Counted from the stretch's first letter, positions 1 to 16,356 are shown. The stretch is DNA of 64,000 nt from Phallusia mammillata (GCA_003260075.1 QLIY01000127.1:124001-188000); one strand, 5' to 3'. The notes: generated from the sequence alone by a model not told the origin. Made by a program: numbers and translations.

Positions 1-129
1 TTGCATTGATGTGACCTGTCTGCTCTAATAAAAATGTTGTGATACAGGTTTTTTTAGTGCATTTGTGTTAGTAAGCTATAAACGTCTCTCCTTAATACTT
101 TGATATTAGTAATGCAAGTGTGTATGTAG

Positions 130-2003
130 GAACGTGATCTTGGTGATGAATATGGGTGGAAACAAATCCACGGTGATGTTTTCCGACCTGCTCCTAATCC
201 TCTGCTATTCTCGGCACTGGTTGGTTCAGGTGCTCATGTGCTTTCTGCTGCTCTTGCTGTTGTCCTTATTGTTATGGTTGGAGACCTCTATACAGAGTAA
301 GTTAAAATGATAACTATGAGGGTAAAAAATACTAGAAATGTAAGTGTTTTACCAAGGGACGTTTGTTTTATTCTCAATGCAATGTTTCACAAAAACAGTA
401 TTTGTTTTAATACTGATTTAAGTTTGTAAGTGTAGGTTTTCATTTATATGCTTTTTACATCTACTTTCGTTTTCTTCAGGCGTGGAACAGTAGTTAGCAC
501 TGCCGTGTTTGTTTTCGCTGCAATATCGCCCATCAATGGCTATGTGGGTGGGGCTCTGTATGCTCGTATGGGAGGTAAAAACTTGCCTTTTTCAGGTTTG
601 CATTTGTAAACAAAATTTCTCTCCATGTATAAATAAAACTTACAGGTCGTGCCTGGATCAAGGAAATGGTTGTGAGTGCCCTGCTTATTCCTGGACTCAT
701 TTCCAGCACTGCTTTCTTCGTAAACTTCATTGCAATGTACTACCATGCCTCCAGAGCCATACCATTTGGAACCATGGTATGATAACTTTATGTTCACATA
801 AAAGTTTCAGTCGGTCAACATTATTTCCTTGTTCACAGGTTGCCATGCTTTGTATCATTCTGTTTGTTATCCTGCCTTTGAGCCTGATTGGTACGATACT
901 GGGAAGAAATATATCGGGTGGATCAAGCCCTCCCTGTCGTGTAAATGCTGTGCCAAGACCAATTCCTAGCAAACGGTGGTTTATGGAGCCCTCAGTTATT
1001 GCTTGTTGTGGTGGAATACTTCCATTTGGATCTATATTCATTGAAATGTGAGTGCATAGTTAATGAGTAGTACCATTTGTATATTTTCAAACAATTGACA
1101 CAATTTCTTACCACAGGTATTTCATCTTTACATCTTTCTGGGCTTACAAGATTTATTATGTGTATGGTTTTACCTTGCTTGTACTAGTGATTCTGGCAAT
1201 TGTAACCGTCTGTGTGACTATTGTTTGTACCTACTTCCTGTTAAATGCCGAAGACTATAGATGGTAAGACAGCAATACATTGATGTTTTAATGATCTATC
1301 AGCATTTTACAATCCATCTTTCCTTTTTTGCAGGCAGTGGACCAGCTTCCTTGCTGCTAGCTCCACAGCTGTATATGTTTATATGTACTCATTTTATTAC
1401 TTCTTTTTTAAGACCAAGTAAGAAAATGTGCTGTTTTGAGTTTTGTGCAGTTAACGGAGTAATATATGTTTATCCATTTTTTTACAAGAATGTATGGTCT
1501 GTTTCAAACAACCTACTACTTTGGATATATGGCTGTGTTTAGCATTGGTCTTGGACTAATGTGTGGTAAGTCTCATCATTTTATCAAATATGAAGTTATT
1601 GTAGAATTGATACACAACGAAGCACTGTTTTAACAAAATACTAGCCCTGAATTCAAACCAGTAAACGTTGTGTCTCACAAACAAAATATGATTTTGTTAG
1701 CTGCGCTCTTTGCATATGAAAAACACAAACAAGGAAACAGAATGTAATAATTTCTAAGTGATAAACACAGTTTTTGTGTGTACCCTAGTTCATCATTTAA
1801 TCCCTCAACCATAAGGAGCTCTTCACAAAACACATATTACATCACACATATCACTGCACTGACGTAAATGTTTTGATTGCTGCAAAATACATTTTAATTG
1901 TTGTATGTGTGATTTTACCTTTATATCTCCTTTAGGTTCTCTTGGATTTCTTGGGACAAGCATGTTCGTACATAAGATTTACACCTATGTGAAGATTGAC
2001 TGA
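130..2003 (+). CDS. TM9SF3: TM9SF3-like nonaspanin, 3' part (exons 130-296, 480-574, 646-776, 839-1047, 1117-1263, 1334-1417, 1489-1565, 1936-2003)
   Basis: The visible eight exons encode the C-terminal 325 residues of a transmembrane 9 superfamily protein; upstream exons lie outside the window. TM9 proteins are multi-spanning proteins of the Golgi and endosomes, involved in sorting of membrane cargo with glycine-rich helices. The sequence shows [15 protein letters not shown] at the start, then a series of hydrophobic helices, the family signature [14 protein letters not shown], the [16 protein letters not shown] loop, the block [17 protein letters not shown], and the C-terminus KIYTYVKID. 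The order and wording of these blocks match vertebrate TM9SF3 more closely than TM9SF1, 2 or 4. All introns are GT-AG and the coding sum is divisible by three. The acceptor of exon 7 is an unusual ACAAG rather than CAG. The C-terminal Lys-x-Asp end resembles the conserved Golgi-retention signal of the family (established knowledge). Confidence 0.95.
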
Positions 2004-3297
2004 CAAGTTTATCATTGAAAGCCTGGCGACTGAACACAATCAAGTGTCGTGATGCTCATGGCTTCATGCAACCAATGCTCCAACACCAAACATGTCAGTA
2101 TACCTGAACATTTGGACAGTCAACCGATCCATGAAAGTCTTATGTAACCAGGATCAAACTACAAAAGTGCTATCTTACTTTGGTTTTACTGTTGAAGTAT
2201 TTATTAATTACTCTTTTTCTCTGCGATATGAAGCCACACAATTTGTGTAAAAATGATTTGACTGGAAGCTTATGCTTTCTACGCAATGCCTTTCTATGCC
2301 GCACGACAAACTGGGCTTCTAGAAAATATTGCTTGCACTTTATAAAGTTGTGTTTCTGTGGCCCTGGATTTTTGTCCATGTTGTCTTGTATTTAGTTTTA
2401 CACTTTCGTCAACCCGACTATTGTTGTGTTGTACCTTACCACTGGTGTACAGTTTTTACAAGCTGGCATCAGACAGCTGCAGTATACGGCTATTAGTAAT
2501 AAAAGAAATTTTGTGGTTTTATTTTTGTCCAGTAGGTAGTTTAGAGAATTTTCTGTGCACTCTAAACATTCCAGCTCCGATTGTTGTGTATGGAAAGCTT
2601 CTGGTGATGTATGGGATTTTCCCATTAACCTGTAATTTAGTGCAGTGTTAGAAATTCAGTGCATCAGAAAGCAGAAAATAACACAGACTATTGGATTTTA
2701 AATGAAATGCGGTCAGCTAAGGTATTTGAATGCAGTGTAGTCGGTTATTGTTTGTTAACAAATTAATGTGCCTGGTGCTACTATATTGCATTATGTCACT
2801 GTTCTAGATTCATTTGCTAAATTTACTAGGAGCTGTTAATTCAGCAAAAGATTTTTAAAATAATGCTTTATGCAGAGTGTAAAAGCTGGCTCTCACAGGC
2901 CAACTATGACCCCCTAAATAAAGGTTTTACAGCCCGCAAGGCTGTTTGCATTTTTTGTTAAGGTGTGAGCGTTTCCATGTCTTGTTTCAGAGCGGATCAA
3001 TGTGCCTGGTGCTATTTCTCTGCAACCTAACAATGCAGCTATAGATAACTCAAAATATGCACGGTTGGTATGCAACTAAGTCAGGTCAACTGGTGTTATA
3101 TAATGACACAGCCTGTAGTCTAATTTTATTTATTGGATTTGATCCATCAGTGATTAGAATTGGATATCCATGCTGTAGTTTGTCTAAATAGGTGTTTTGT
3201 GGTGAAGGAATGATATTGGTAGAAGTTCAAAGTTTGAAAAGATTTGATGTTGAAAATATTGTTTGGCAACGGACAGACAAAAGACATTTAAACTGCT
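2004..3297. other. TM9SF3 3' UTR and convergent intergenic region
   Basis: No coding sequence is supported here. The segment follows the TM9SF3 stop codon and precedes the stop codon of NOL9 on the other strand, so it should hold two converging 3' UTRs. AATAAA signals on the + strand occur at 2498-2503 and 2917-2922; the second lies just before a T-rich stretch and is the better candidate poly(A) signal. Confidence 0.6.
2917..2922 (+). terminator. Candidate poly(A) signal AATAAA for TM9SF3
   Basis: Canonical hexamer about 910 bases after the stop codon, followed by a T/G-rich downstream stretch. An earlier hexamer at 2498 could give a shorter transcript. Confidence 0.4.
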
Positions 3298-6200
3298 TCA
3301 CTGTTGCACATTTATTTTGCCACTTACAGCATTCTGTTCCAGCATCAGAGGTTCAGGGATACCAATATTTCCACAAATAATGCAATTAACGTTTTGAAGG
3401 ACATCCATTGGCAGTGATGTGATAACCATAATTTCCTCACTGTTGGGATTGACACCAGTGATTAGGCCTAAACCGAGGCAGGGACAAACAGGAGCAGTGG
3501 GTAAGTAGTCATTATCACTTTCCTATAAAACCAATTTTTACAATCGTTAAAGTTTTTTCATGTTACATTAAAGATATTATATCAGCAAAAAAAACCTCCT
3601 TAGGCATACAACGCAGGCAAACATGCTCGTGATTTCACTTTCAACAGGTTCACCACTGAGCCTGTGTAGCTCAGTTGGTAGAGAATCAGTCCCAGAAAAG
3701 CTCCTGTTGTGGGTTCGAATCCCACTGTCGGCTAGATTTTTCTATGGAATGCTTGGTGGCCGATTGATTTGATAGAATGCCTTGAATAGGCCTGGTAAAC
3801 TATGGCCTCCTTAATCATAGTAGAAATGGCTCGCTTCACCCCAACACCTTTGTTTTGGAGGAGATAGAAACTTTTGTACATTTGCATCAAATCTTGTACA
3901 AGATTGACAGCTACAACGTGGATTATGCATACATACATACATACCAAATTTGTATGCACAATATTAAAAGGTAAAATATAGGTATTTTATATAGCCTGGT
4001 TTGCTTTAATTTCTTTACCTTGTATGAAGAAAAATCATCAGTACCAATAACACAAAGACCAACAATAGAAGCATTAATAAAACTGTACAAAAACTTCTTT
4101 TTTATAGGATGATCGGTAGCATTGCATATTGCAACATCCTGTGTAGAAACAGACCGTATGACTGACCCTTGTAACCGTGATATAAGTGGTGTCCTAAGGA
4201 AAAGAAAATAGTTCTAAAACACCAATAATTTGATCACAAAGAAAATAAAAAAATGAAAATGTTGACTTACGACACATCAGTACACACAGCTGTTTCTGAT
4301 TCAGTGACTACATTTGATAAATATGAAAGCAGAGCAAGATTTCTCATATCGGGTGCCATGTACTTAATTCTGTATTAAATACAATACAATTTAAAACAGT
4401 CTAAATTTATGATCCACTGATGAAAATGTCACAGGTATAACTTACACTTCAGGTATAGAGTATTTGTGATTTATTTGAAGATGTGTGTATTTTTGGTTTT
4501 GTGTTCTTTTGGTTGGAGCAGTCATCCATCCATTGGCAACACTTACAACTTCTGGGGTAAGTGCAACAGCATTGCGCGATTTGTTGTCAGATAAAAATTG
4601 AACGACATGTGTTGGATGTGACTGGAAACATAAAAAAGTGAAATGTCTGCATTTGGCAATTTGCTCTTCTTACCATATACATTGACAACTTGTGCAGTAT
4701 CAACTATTTATCAAACATCAACAATTTCCATGATCATTTTCATTGAAAAAGGTTTTAAATATTTTTGGTTTTCGATAAAAAATTCCCTGCATTCTAACAC
4801 TTGCTACAAAACAGTTGCATTTTATAATAGTATTGGTGCTAAAAACATCATATTTACTTGTGGTTCCTAACTGGGTAGGAATTTGCTTTAATTTGTACAT
4901 GTGGTTTGTAAATAGACACAGCTCTGGAAACATAACTGATGAAGTTGATAAAAGACACACTTTCAAATTACCTTTGCACAGTTAAGCACATACATCTATG
5001 TATTCTATTGGGGAGGGGAAAAATTAGTAGAGTTTGTCGATAAAGGTTTTGTAATCACTGACTTTTGTACAATTGGTGTCTACTTACAATTCTTATTGTG
5101 TCTACCAAAAGTTGAAGACCTAAAGCTCGTATCCAACCCATTGTGTTGATAATAAGTGGACCATCAAGTTGATCATTAAGGTTTTTGCACAAGCATGACA
5201 ACAAAAACTCAATGCAGTCCATATAGCGATCTGGGTCACCTATGATGCACCACAATATTTAATGTTTAATCTTTAAAACACTACAGTATAACATGACAAA
5301 CCTGAAGGATTGTTGTTCCCATAAAAGCATGAATACAGTGGTTTCCATTGATGTGTAAATGGAGGGCCCAGAAGTGGTGTGGTGTTTTTAATTTTGGTTA
5401 CTGATAGCATACCAGAAGGCGTAAACTCCGTTTGGCCAACATCGCATTCCAAGTAATACACATGTGAAAACCTTAATATCAAATGAATAACAATATGTCA
5501 CTGGCATGATCAAAGCGAACAGTTTTAAAAAAAGTCTAATTAAATATACATAGTCAGGAATTTAAGTACCGGTGCAAGAGCTTGTTCACAAGATAGCGAC
5601 AAAAAGTTGATTTGCCAACATTTTTTCCACCAGTCGCCATAACAACAGGAAATAAATGAGATTGTACACCAGTGGATGTCTCATAAGTCAAAACATTCTT
5701 CACAGCTTCAGCATAATCATCATGTTCAACAAAACAGTGATTTGTTGTACATGACCAACATCCCTTGCAAAGCTCCTTTCTTTCCTCTACATCGCCTGGC
5801 TTTACAACATAGATATCCGGATATCCAGGCAGAGGACAGGTTTGAATGCTCGTAAACACGGCAATGGTATCAAATGCCTTACTGGTTTCTGTCAAAGCAG
5901 ATATGTATGGTTAAGTGAACAAAGTGACAAGAGTGACAATAATCAATATTTCTTAGATGAATAATCCCAAACAACAGATCTTTTATCAAGATTGTTGTTT
6001 ATATTCAGCACATTTAATGGTAAAAATAACGGCCCATATAGACATAAATTGGGATATACTTGAATTATCAAATGTTTCAGCAAATGCTTATGCCATCATC
6101 CGTGATATCATCAGTGCATTTGCCAAAACATTTGAAAAATAAAGCATGTCACTTTTCGTGTCTATATGGGGCATTATTTTCACCAATAAACTTATGAACA

Positions 6201-7566
6201 GATCCGTATCTAGTGTTCCATAGTACTTAAGCACATTATCCATAGAAATATGTACACACCTTGTATTTTTGAAATGACGTCATCAGTAAAGTCTGTATTT
6301 TCAGTGCAGACAGTTTTATTCTCAGAGAACAGAACCTCAAGAACAAAGGCCACATGAGTAAGAGGAGCAAAAACACTGTGTTCTACCCCTGGTTTAAACA
6401 AACAGCCATTGATCTGGAATTTTCCTTTCACTGCTGTGATTTTGGCTTTTCCATGTATTTTAACTGCCTAAAGCACAAACTCATTGTATGAAACAAAGTA
6501 TCACCTGTTTCCATTACCCCAACAATGAGCAAAGAAATAAGACAAAAACTCACAGATGAATGATTCAAGCATACTAGAGCAGTTGTTGAATTAATGTGAT
6601 GTACTTCTATAGATTGTGTTGAACATGGTTCCTCAGTAGGATGTTTAGTTTCTGCAGTGTCAGGAATCTGTCAACCAAAAGACTGGCAATTTTTAAGCAG
6701 TCAAGTCATGTTTGTAACAATTTAAGTATGAAGCTCGATATTTAATCTATGATTCCTCAACACTATTAAAATGTGTCCAAAAAGGCAGCGAATATTCACT
6801 CCAATTTTATTAGGTAAACGTTGTTGTTGTCGAAACGTCATGTTTTATGCTAATATACTGGCTTATTTGTTTCTTGTAAGAATTTATCAGGTAAGCTTTG
6901 TAATATATCAATAGGAATGTTCCAACAGTTTGTTTAACACTACATGTTAAGTTGTTTGTTATTCTCCACTTTACTTGGTTCAGGAAAAAATGTGCCAATA
7001 AACTCCATGGCCTTGCATTGGGTCAAACAAGTCTGAATAAACTACCCTAGTAACGATATCAACAATTTGAGACAGTGCATGTGAAATGAAATATGATGCT
7101 GTAAAATAAAAATCTTAACAAATAAAGCGAAGTGCAATTAGAATGAAAATTTAGCTGTGGGCATGTGCCCAATTGTTGCATCCACAAGCTAAGGTTTGGC
7201 TTGGTTTTAGCCTGTAAGTCCCAACAAAGGTGCTGAGTGCCAAAGGTGCAGCTTGGGTAAACTAGTTTCTTTGGCCAATGTATTGTCATCAACTGCACTA
7301 ACATGGCCTAATAAATTAAAACTATGTGCAGTGTCTGCAACTAATTATCATATTTATCAAACTACCTTAACATCATCATTTACGGTGCCAATATCTTCAA
7401 TGTTTTGGGATGCGGCAAGCTGATTCCTCTTGGCTAAGAGAATCTTTCTGGAGCTGCTTATTTTCGGAGCAAGTCGCTTCGATTTCACTTGTAAGGTTTT
7501 CTTAATTCCTACAAGCTTGGAACGCACTTTGCTCTGAATTTTTTTATTGTGACCTACAGCAGGCAT
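3298..7566 (-). CDS. NOL9: Polynucleotide 5'-hydroxyl-kinase NOL9 (Grc3 family), 10 exons
   Basis: Exons in transcript order: 7366-7566, 6554-6667, 6260-6467, 5570-5888, 5302-5471, 5088-5239, 4446-4621, 4271-4369, 4019-4193, 3298-3522; 612 residues, somewhat shorter than human NOL9 (702). The family phosphorylates 5'-OH RNA ends and, with LAS1L, processes ITS2 of pre-rRNA in the nucleolus (established). The N-terminus is very basic, as expected for a nucleolar protein. Residues about 260-269 hold the Walker A loop GGKNVGKST. The next exon has the family block YYLECDVGQTEFTP followed by LLGPPFTHQW, typical of Clp1/Grc3 kinases. The C-terminal exon reads LQNVNCIICGNIGIPEPLM, matching the end domain of NOL9. 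The start is the first ATG of an open N-terminal exon facing the evectin promoter. A SINE-like element (3655-3815) and a palindromic MITE (6019-6184) sit in introns. Confidence 0.93.
3655..3815 (+). repeat. tRNA-derived SINE-like element in a NOL9 intron
   Basis: A perfect pol III box A (TAGCTCAGTTGGTAGAG, 3667-3683) and box B (GGTTCGAATCCC, 3712-3723) lie at tRNA-like spacing. The acceptor arms do not pair, so this is not a functional tRNA. The tail (3747 onward, AATGCTTGGTGGCCGATTGA) recurs at 26430-26520 and, inverted, at 35150-35220. That shared tail is the evidence for a dispersed family. Confidence 0.7.
4870..4975 (+). repeat. Fragment of a dispersed hAT-like repeat
   Basis: The stretch containing TTTGTACATGTGGTTTGTAA and CTCTGGAAACATAACTGATG has close relatives at 25100-25170 and inside the element at 41575-41802, where it is bounded by hAT-like ends. 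Here the ends are eroded. Confidence 0.5.
6019..6184. repeat. Palindromic MITE in NOL9 intron 3
   Basis: Two arms of about 26 bases (GGTAAAAATAACGGCCCATA... and its reverse complement ending in GGCATTATTTTCACC) match at about 22 positions and enclose roughly 110 bases. Related single-arm fragments (CATGCTT..., GGCAAATGCTTATGCCATCA) occur at 25815-25905 and 27140-27208. This indicates a dispersed inverted-repeat family. Confidence 0.65.
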
Positions 7567-8194
7567 ACTGCTTGTTATTGTTCGGCAAAGCTTTTTATTA
7601 CTTCAGCTTTAACCAAAGAACTCTATAATAGGGTTCTTTGCTTTAAGGCAATGCTTAACTAAACGTGAAACATTACCGGGAAATCCCCCAAGTCGCGACA
7701 TTTTAAATAGACTTGTAAAGTGTTTTTGTGAGTTAAAACTTTAAAATGTTAGGTAACCTTTACGAAATATGTAATAATAAAATGATATTATCAGTTATAG
7801 TTTGTTACCATTGCAAATATATGTAAAAAATGTATTACAAAGCAAAATAAATTCAACCCAATTTGTCATCAGAGTCCATAAAAAGGGTTTTACTTTTTAT
7901 TACTTAGAACGGGTTACTTTTTATTTTTGGAAGGCAGACTTTCAACTTCTTTTCTTATTAACAGGCATTAGTAATAGGCTTGTACGCAGTTCGCATCACC
8001 GATGCTTCACCACATGCACATACAAGAAGTCTCACGAATCACGAGTTGTGACGTCAAGGTAAACATCACGTGATATTACAGCCATAATCTATTCCTTCGT
8101 TGTTTCACTGTTGTGCGTGTACATTTTGTATTGTATTGTATTGTATTAATTTGATAGTATACTCTGCAGGTTATCGTTAAACAAAGTCAAAATC
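7567..8194. promoter_or_regulatory. Shared divergent promoter region of NOL9 and the PLEKHB2-like gene
   Basis: The two start codons face away from each other across 628 bases and no other gene fits between. No clear TATA box was recognised. A (TTGTA)n microsatellite lies near 8128-8150. The region must hold both 5' UTRs; the exact transcription starts cannot be read from sequence alone. Confidence 0.55.
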
Positions 8195-9394
8195 ATGTCT
8201 TTCCAAGTTCTTAAATCAGGATGGATGTTACGACAAAGTAAGTCATGTGTTACCAGGTTTTGTGATAGATTACAACACTTGCATTTGTTTAAAAGGTTTC
8301 TTTTTCTTCAATTTTTCTGTTGGTGTTACGTTGGTTTGATTTATTTTTCTTATATTTTTAGGCAGTATTTTGAAAAGATGGAAGCGCAGTTGGTTTGCGC
8401 TATATGCTGATGGAAATTTTGCTTATTTTGAGGATGAATCTAGAAATGACCGCCATGGCAACTTTTGTGTACGTGCCAACTGTAAGGGAATTCAAACAGC
8501 TCTCGAATGTGCAGGTTCGTATTGATTTTAGTACTGCATGTGCTTGAAATTTCAATGTTTTAAATGTGTATTAACGCTTAACAGTTGAGCCACCTGAAGG
8601 TCACAACTTTGGCTGTCTGTTGAAGCTTGTTGCAAGAGATGGCGACCACTTAGTTGTGGCTGCTATGAATTCAGATGAAGCCTTGTAAGTAACCTATATG
8701 ACTGTTGTACTTGACCTGAAAATATCTTAAAATGACATATTTCAGGGCTTGGAAAGTTGCGTTAGAACAGATGATTGTAAAACAAGTTCCCCTGCCAGTG
8801 CCACAACAGCCAACAACGACTACTGTATATACAACTGGATACCCATGTCGCAGACGTTATGGGAGATATCCATATGCAACTACAGTCACTACTACACACT
8901 ATCCAGCACCGCAAGTTAACGCAAATTACCCAGTGCAGCAAAATGTCCCACCTCCAGGACAAACTCAATCAAATGGATATCCAGTACAGCAGCCAATGTA
9001 TTACAACCCTACCTATGGAACTCCAGTGCAAGTTTGCTATAACTCCTATGGCCAACCATACTATGGTAATAGCACTGATATAAATACTGCCTACTGTTGT
9101 ACTTCAATTTAAGGTTAAACTTGTACCTATATATAAGCTATTGCTGCCAGTGTTATTTACCCTAATGAAGGTGACCTGTATAAGATGTCGAAATGTTGAA
9201 ATAAAAATACAATTGCCATAAGAGCTCTATAAACTTAATCTTTTACCTATTTCACAGTGAACCCCCAGTCTCAAGTGGTTACAGTGATCAGAGATGATGA
9301 CCCCTACTACTATCGCCGCGGTGATATGTTTCTTGGTGTTGCTGCTGGTGCCATGCTTGGAGCTGCCTTGTGGTCACCTTTTCTCTTCTTTTAG
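8195..9394 (+). CDS. PLEKHB2: Evectin-like PH-domain protein (PLEKHB1/2 family), 5 exons
   Basis: Exons 8195-8237, 8362-8514, 8585-8684, 8746-9065, 9258-9394; 250 residues. An N-terminal PH domain (about residues 6-105) opens with LKSGWMLRQSSILKRWKRSW and closes with the helix ALAWKVALEQM. A Pro/Tyr/Gln-rich linker follows. The C-terminus has RDDDPYYYRRGDMFLGVAAG then a hydrophobic tail ending LWSPFLFF, the tail-anchor layout of evectins. In vertebrates the evectin-2 PH domain binds phosphatidylserine at recycling endosomes (established); the basic residues of the KRWK segment needed for this are present. Read-through of the last intron gives an alternative end without the membrane tail (see findings). 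AATAAA for the full-length mRNA is at 9552-9557. Assignment to PLEKHB2 rather than PLEKHB1 is by general likeness only. Confidence 0.88.
9200..9205 (+). terminator. Intronic AATAAA in the last PLEKHB2-like intron
   Basis: Canonical poly(A) hexamer inside the intron 9066-9257, about 90 bases after an in-frame stop reached by reading through the weak donor GTAATA. It would end a short transcript encoding a protein without the C-terminal hydrophobic tail. Confidence 0.4.
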
Positions 9395-9551
9395 TTTAAA
9401 CTCATTATTCTTCTGATTTCAGTGCAATGTTGACTGTGACCTTCTGTGTATATATTTCCTCTGTCATGTGTTCCAATCATTCTGTATGCTTTTGTAAATT
9501 TTGTATTGACAAGCCTTTGTTTCAATTGCGGCTGCTACTCATTGGAAGGGC

Positions 9552-9557
9552 AATAAA
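9552..9557 (+). terminator. Poly(A) signal of the PLEKHB2-like gene
   Basis: AATAAA about 160 bases downstream of the stop codon, in the 233-base convergent space before the end of ADH5 on the other strand. Confidence 0.55.
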
Positions 9558-9627
9558 TTACAACATGAATTGAATGACTGATGATTTTGTAGGTAACACT
9601 TCAATGCTGGAATTTCATTCCACAATT

Positions 9628-13656
<4,029 letters not shown>

Positions 13657-14337
13657 TTTAGATGATGATAATGAATGGCAATATTAAAAATTTACACTAT
13701 TTCAGGTCTGTGAAAGTTACAGCATACCGGTTTATAGCATGTTGTTACGCAATTTATGGGTGCAATCTTATGCTAATCTACATTATTTGGACAAAACTAC
13801 GCTTAGAAAACTACATAACAGAAACGTTTTTGGTTCTCTTCGTGTCTGGCATCTGTGCACAAAGCGTGCTGCAAGTGCAAGGAGCAAATGAGGAATGAGC
13901 TACTTTGCAGGCATGTGTGAGCACACGTGCGCATGTGGGCGTGTCATTCTCTGCATTTTTTAGCCAACACAGTTTGCGTGGTTCTCTTTACTTCGTTTTC
14001 TATTACTACATGCTGAACAACATTTTCTGAGACAAATATGTTTAAAGCAGCATCAACCCGATCAATTTTTCAATACCACTGTGACAACAACTAACCAACA
14101 TCTTTTTATCGTTTCGTGCGTATTCGTAATTCGTACATAATGTTGCTAAAACCACATCGATAAAACACACAGAAACGAAAATGAAATTACAATAATACGT
14201 TTCTTCTTTATTTCATTATCAACCCTGCGTTTTACATGTGTTTTCTATGTTATGACTCTGGTACATCATCCACTTCCGAAGTCTTTCTAGTCTTGAAGTA
14301 AAAATGCATTTATGACACGAACATAATTTGTTCATTG
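13657..14337. other. ADH5 promoter region and MARVEL gene 3' flank
   Basis: No gene is supported. The right part should hold the 3' UTR of the MARVEL gene on the - strand and the left part the ADH5 promoter. A short + strand open frame near 13662-13898 looks random. Confidence 0.5.
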
Positions 14338-16356
14338 TTATGAAGTGCATTCTTTATTGCATCCCTCGCAGTAATACCAGGGACATTGTCCAAACTGGCG
14401 TCGAAAGTAAACCAATCCATGGAAAACATGAAGCAACAGTACCAGAAATGCTAAAGCAGTAGCGGCAGCAAGGACCCTGTAAAGAAGTAAAACTTACATA
14501 AGTTTGAGAAACTATAAAAAGTCGTACCCAGAACCTTTACATACTGTGTCATGTCCGAAACTGCCTTTGACCCAGCAATGGAACCGCCTATCAAATAGAG
14601 GGTTGCCCAGATACAGTTGTAAACCATTCCAAACACAGGCATCCGTGTTATCTTCAATACCTTGCACTTGACATCCATTTCTGTGGCCAGAATGCCGAGC
14701 AACACACTGCAGGAAGTAACAACTCACTATCAAACTTATTTGTCATCAGTTGAATACAAATTGTTTATAAGTAGGTCTACATTTAAATGATAACAATTAA
14801 GTTACCATAGATTCGAAATGGGGACAAGAGCTGTATTCCGGGGGCACCGCTATAGCCTCACCAGAAACACCCACTAAAAATCAGTGATGAGTCATTTTCT
14901 TTTCTAATGGACAGATTTGAGTGTGTGCTGCAAATATCTTTAACACTCTTTATCCATATTGAGGTTTGACACGATCACAGTTTGTTGTTTAGGTACTCTA
15001 TTCCAGTGCTCTTCAACCGGTGTGCACGATGTAGGCTACCCTAGGGTGCACCAAAATATGCATGGGGTGCACCAGTATGAAAGGGTATACAAGGGTGCAT
15101 CACAAACTTTTAATGAACCATTAATATTTGACCTTTAGGATATTAGGGTGTAGGTTTCAATTTACAAATGAACCTTTTATTTTTTTTAAATGTTGATGTC
15201 TAACACTTTCAGTGCAGTCCAGAAACATCTACTTCAAAAGACGCTTTGCGCACCGTGCAGATTCACATTAATTAACGGCAAAAGTTTTTGATCAAAAATG
15301 TTTACGTCAAAAGTTTTGATTTTAAGTAAACAGGGTGCATGAGTTCGTCACAACAACTTTAAGGGTTCACCAGACCAAAAAAAAGTTGAAGAGCACTGCT
15401 CTATTCGACTTGATTTAATCCGAAATTAATACCGAATTTCCACACGAGTTTGCCATTGACATTTTTAGTAGGGGGGCACAGACATTGTTATTTAAAGGGG
15501 GCCACGAGGCCCAAAACATACTTTTAGGGGGTCACGGTCCATGAAAGTTTGAGAACCACTGGTATAATCTATAGATGTAGCATTCAACAGCTTTTGGGCA
15601 AATTTAGTATAAAAACGATAACCAACGAACTAGAAAAGTACTTATAACAAACAATAGCTTTTTGCCTATAGTACGGTATAACACACACCAGTGACATTTA
15701 GAATATCTGAAGGTAAAAGTTCTATACGTTACTCACCCTGTCATAATCCAAGAAACAATAAAAAAACACATCGAAAATCCTAACGGACACGGCATCCTAT
15801 AGCTTTCCCCCGCATGCGACCAACCGGCGATCAGTGTCCAACACAAAAATGCTCCTACAATTTCAGCAAGAAATAGTAATCCCTCCAATGAGAGTAGGAA
15901 TGATTTAACGTTCTGCTTGCTTGGTTTGACAACACGGCAACTTTCTACACCGCGAATAGGTGGCTCTGGTGACCCGCTTACCAAACCCGAAACTGTTTCT
16001 GCGGGTGGACTTGGAGCCTGTTTTTTCACCCATGATGTATTCGACCTGCCACTCTCGGTACCATTAAAAGACTTTAATGACCTAGTTGAGGCTGAACCCA
16101 ACGGAACATCGCTCATATTATGCGGAACGTCTCCCTTTTCAGTCGAACTTTTTGCATCGTCAGTAAATTCCGATTCCTCGTCTATATCGCTGAATCTGTG
16201 TCGACTGTGAGCCAACTCGGAAGAAAGTCCTTCTTCATTATCAAGCGGCAACTGAACTCTACTATTTTCGCCGCAGTCCATGTATTTCATTGATGTTGTG
16301 TCACTTGATTCTTCAGGGGCTCGAGGCGCATTGTCCTCATGTATCTTCTCAGACAT
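14338..16356 (-). CDS. MARVEL-domain four-helix membrane protein, 3 exons
   Basis: Exons 15737-16356, 14545-14706 and 14338-14476; 306 residues. The first 150 residues are polar and Ser/Glu-rich with no visible domain, presumably cytosolic. Four hydrophobic segments follow: LEGLLFLAEIVGAFLCWTLI (about 157-178), LGFSMCFFIVSWIMTGVLLG, FGMVYNCIWATLYLIGGSIA, and VLAAATALAFLVLLLHVFHG. The spacing and short loops are those of MARVEL proteins (CMTM, plasmolipin, MAL), which act in membrane apposition and vesicle traffic. I chose the donor at GTATGT (14539-14544) for exon 2 because only this keeps the fourth helix in frame; an alternative downstream donor gives an early stop. Which MARVEL subfamily it belongs to is not clear. 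Two hAT remnants lie in the first intron. Confidence 0.8.
15004..15398. mobile_element. hAT MITE, 395 bases, in a MARVEL gene intron
   Basis: Ends are CAGTGCTCTTCAACCGG and AAAGTTGAAGAGCACTG. Exact 8-base target duplication CTCTATTC at 14996-15003 and 15399-15406. The same family, inverted, is found at 59255-59622. Confidence 0.92.
15465..15561. mobile_element. 3' end of a decayed hAT element
   Basis: The run of GGGGGGCAC, GGGGGCCACGAGG and GGGGGTCACGG followed by AAGTTTGAGAACCACTGG is the usual end of a CAGTGGTTCTCAAAC-type hAT MITE. The matching left end is not visible. Confidence 0.5.

Noticed and set aside
3661..3733. A tRNA gene
   Set aside because: Boxes A and B are perfect but the acceptor arms do not pair and the rest of the cloverleaf is poor; tail sequences repeat elsewhere, so it is a SINE-like element.
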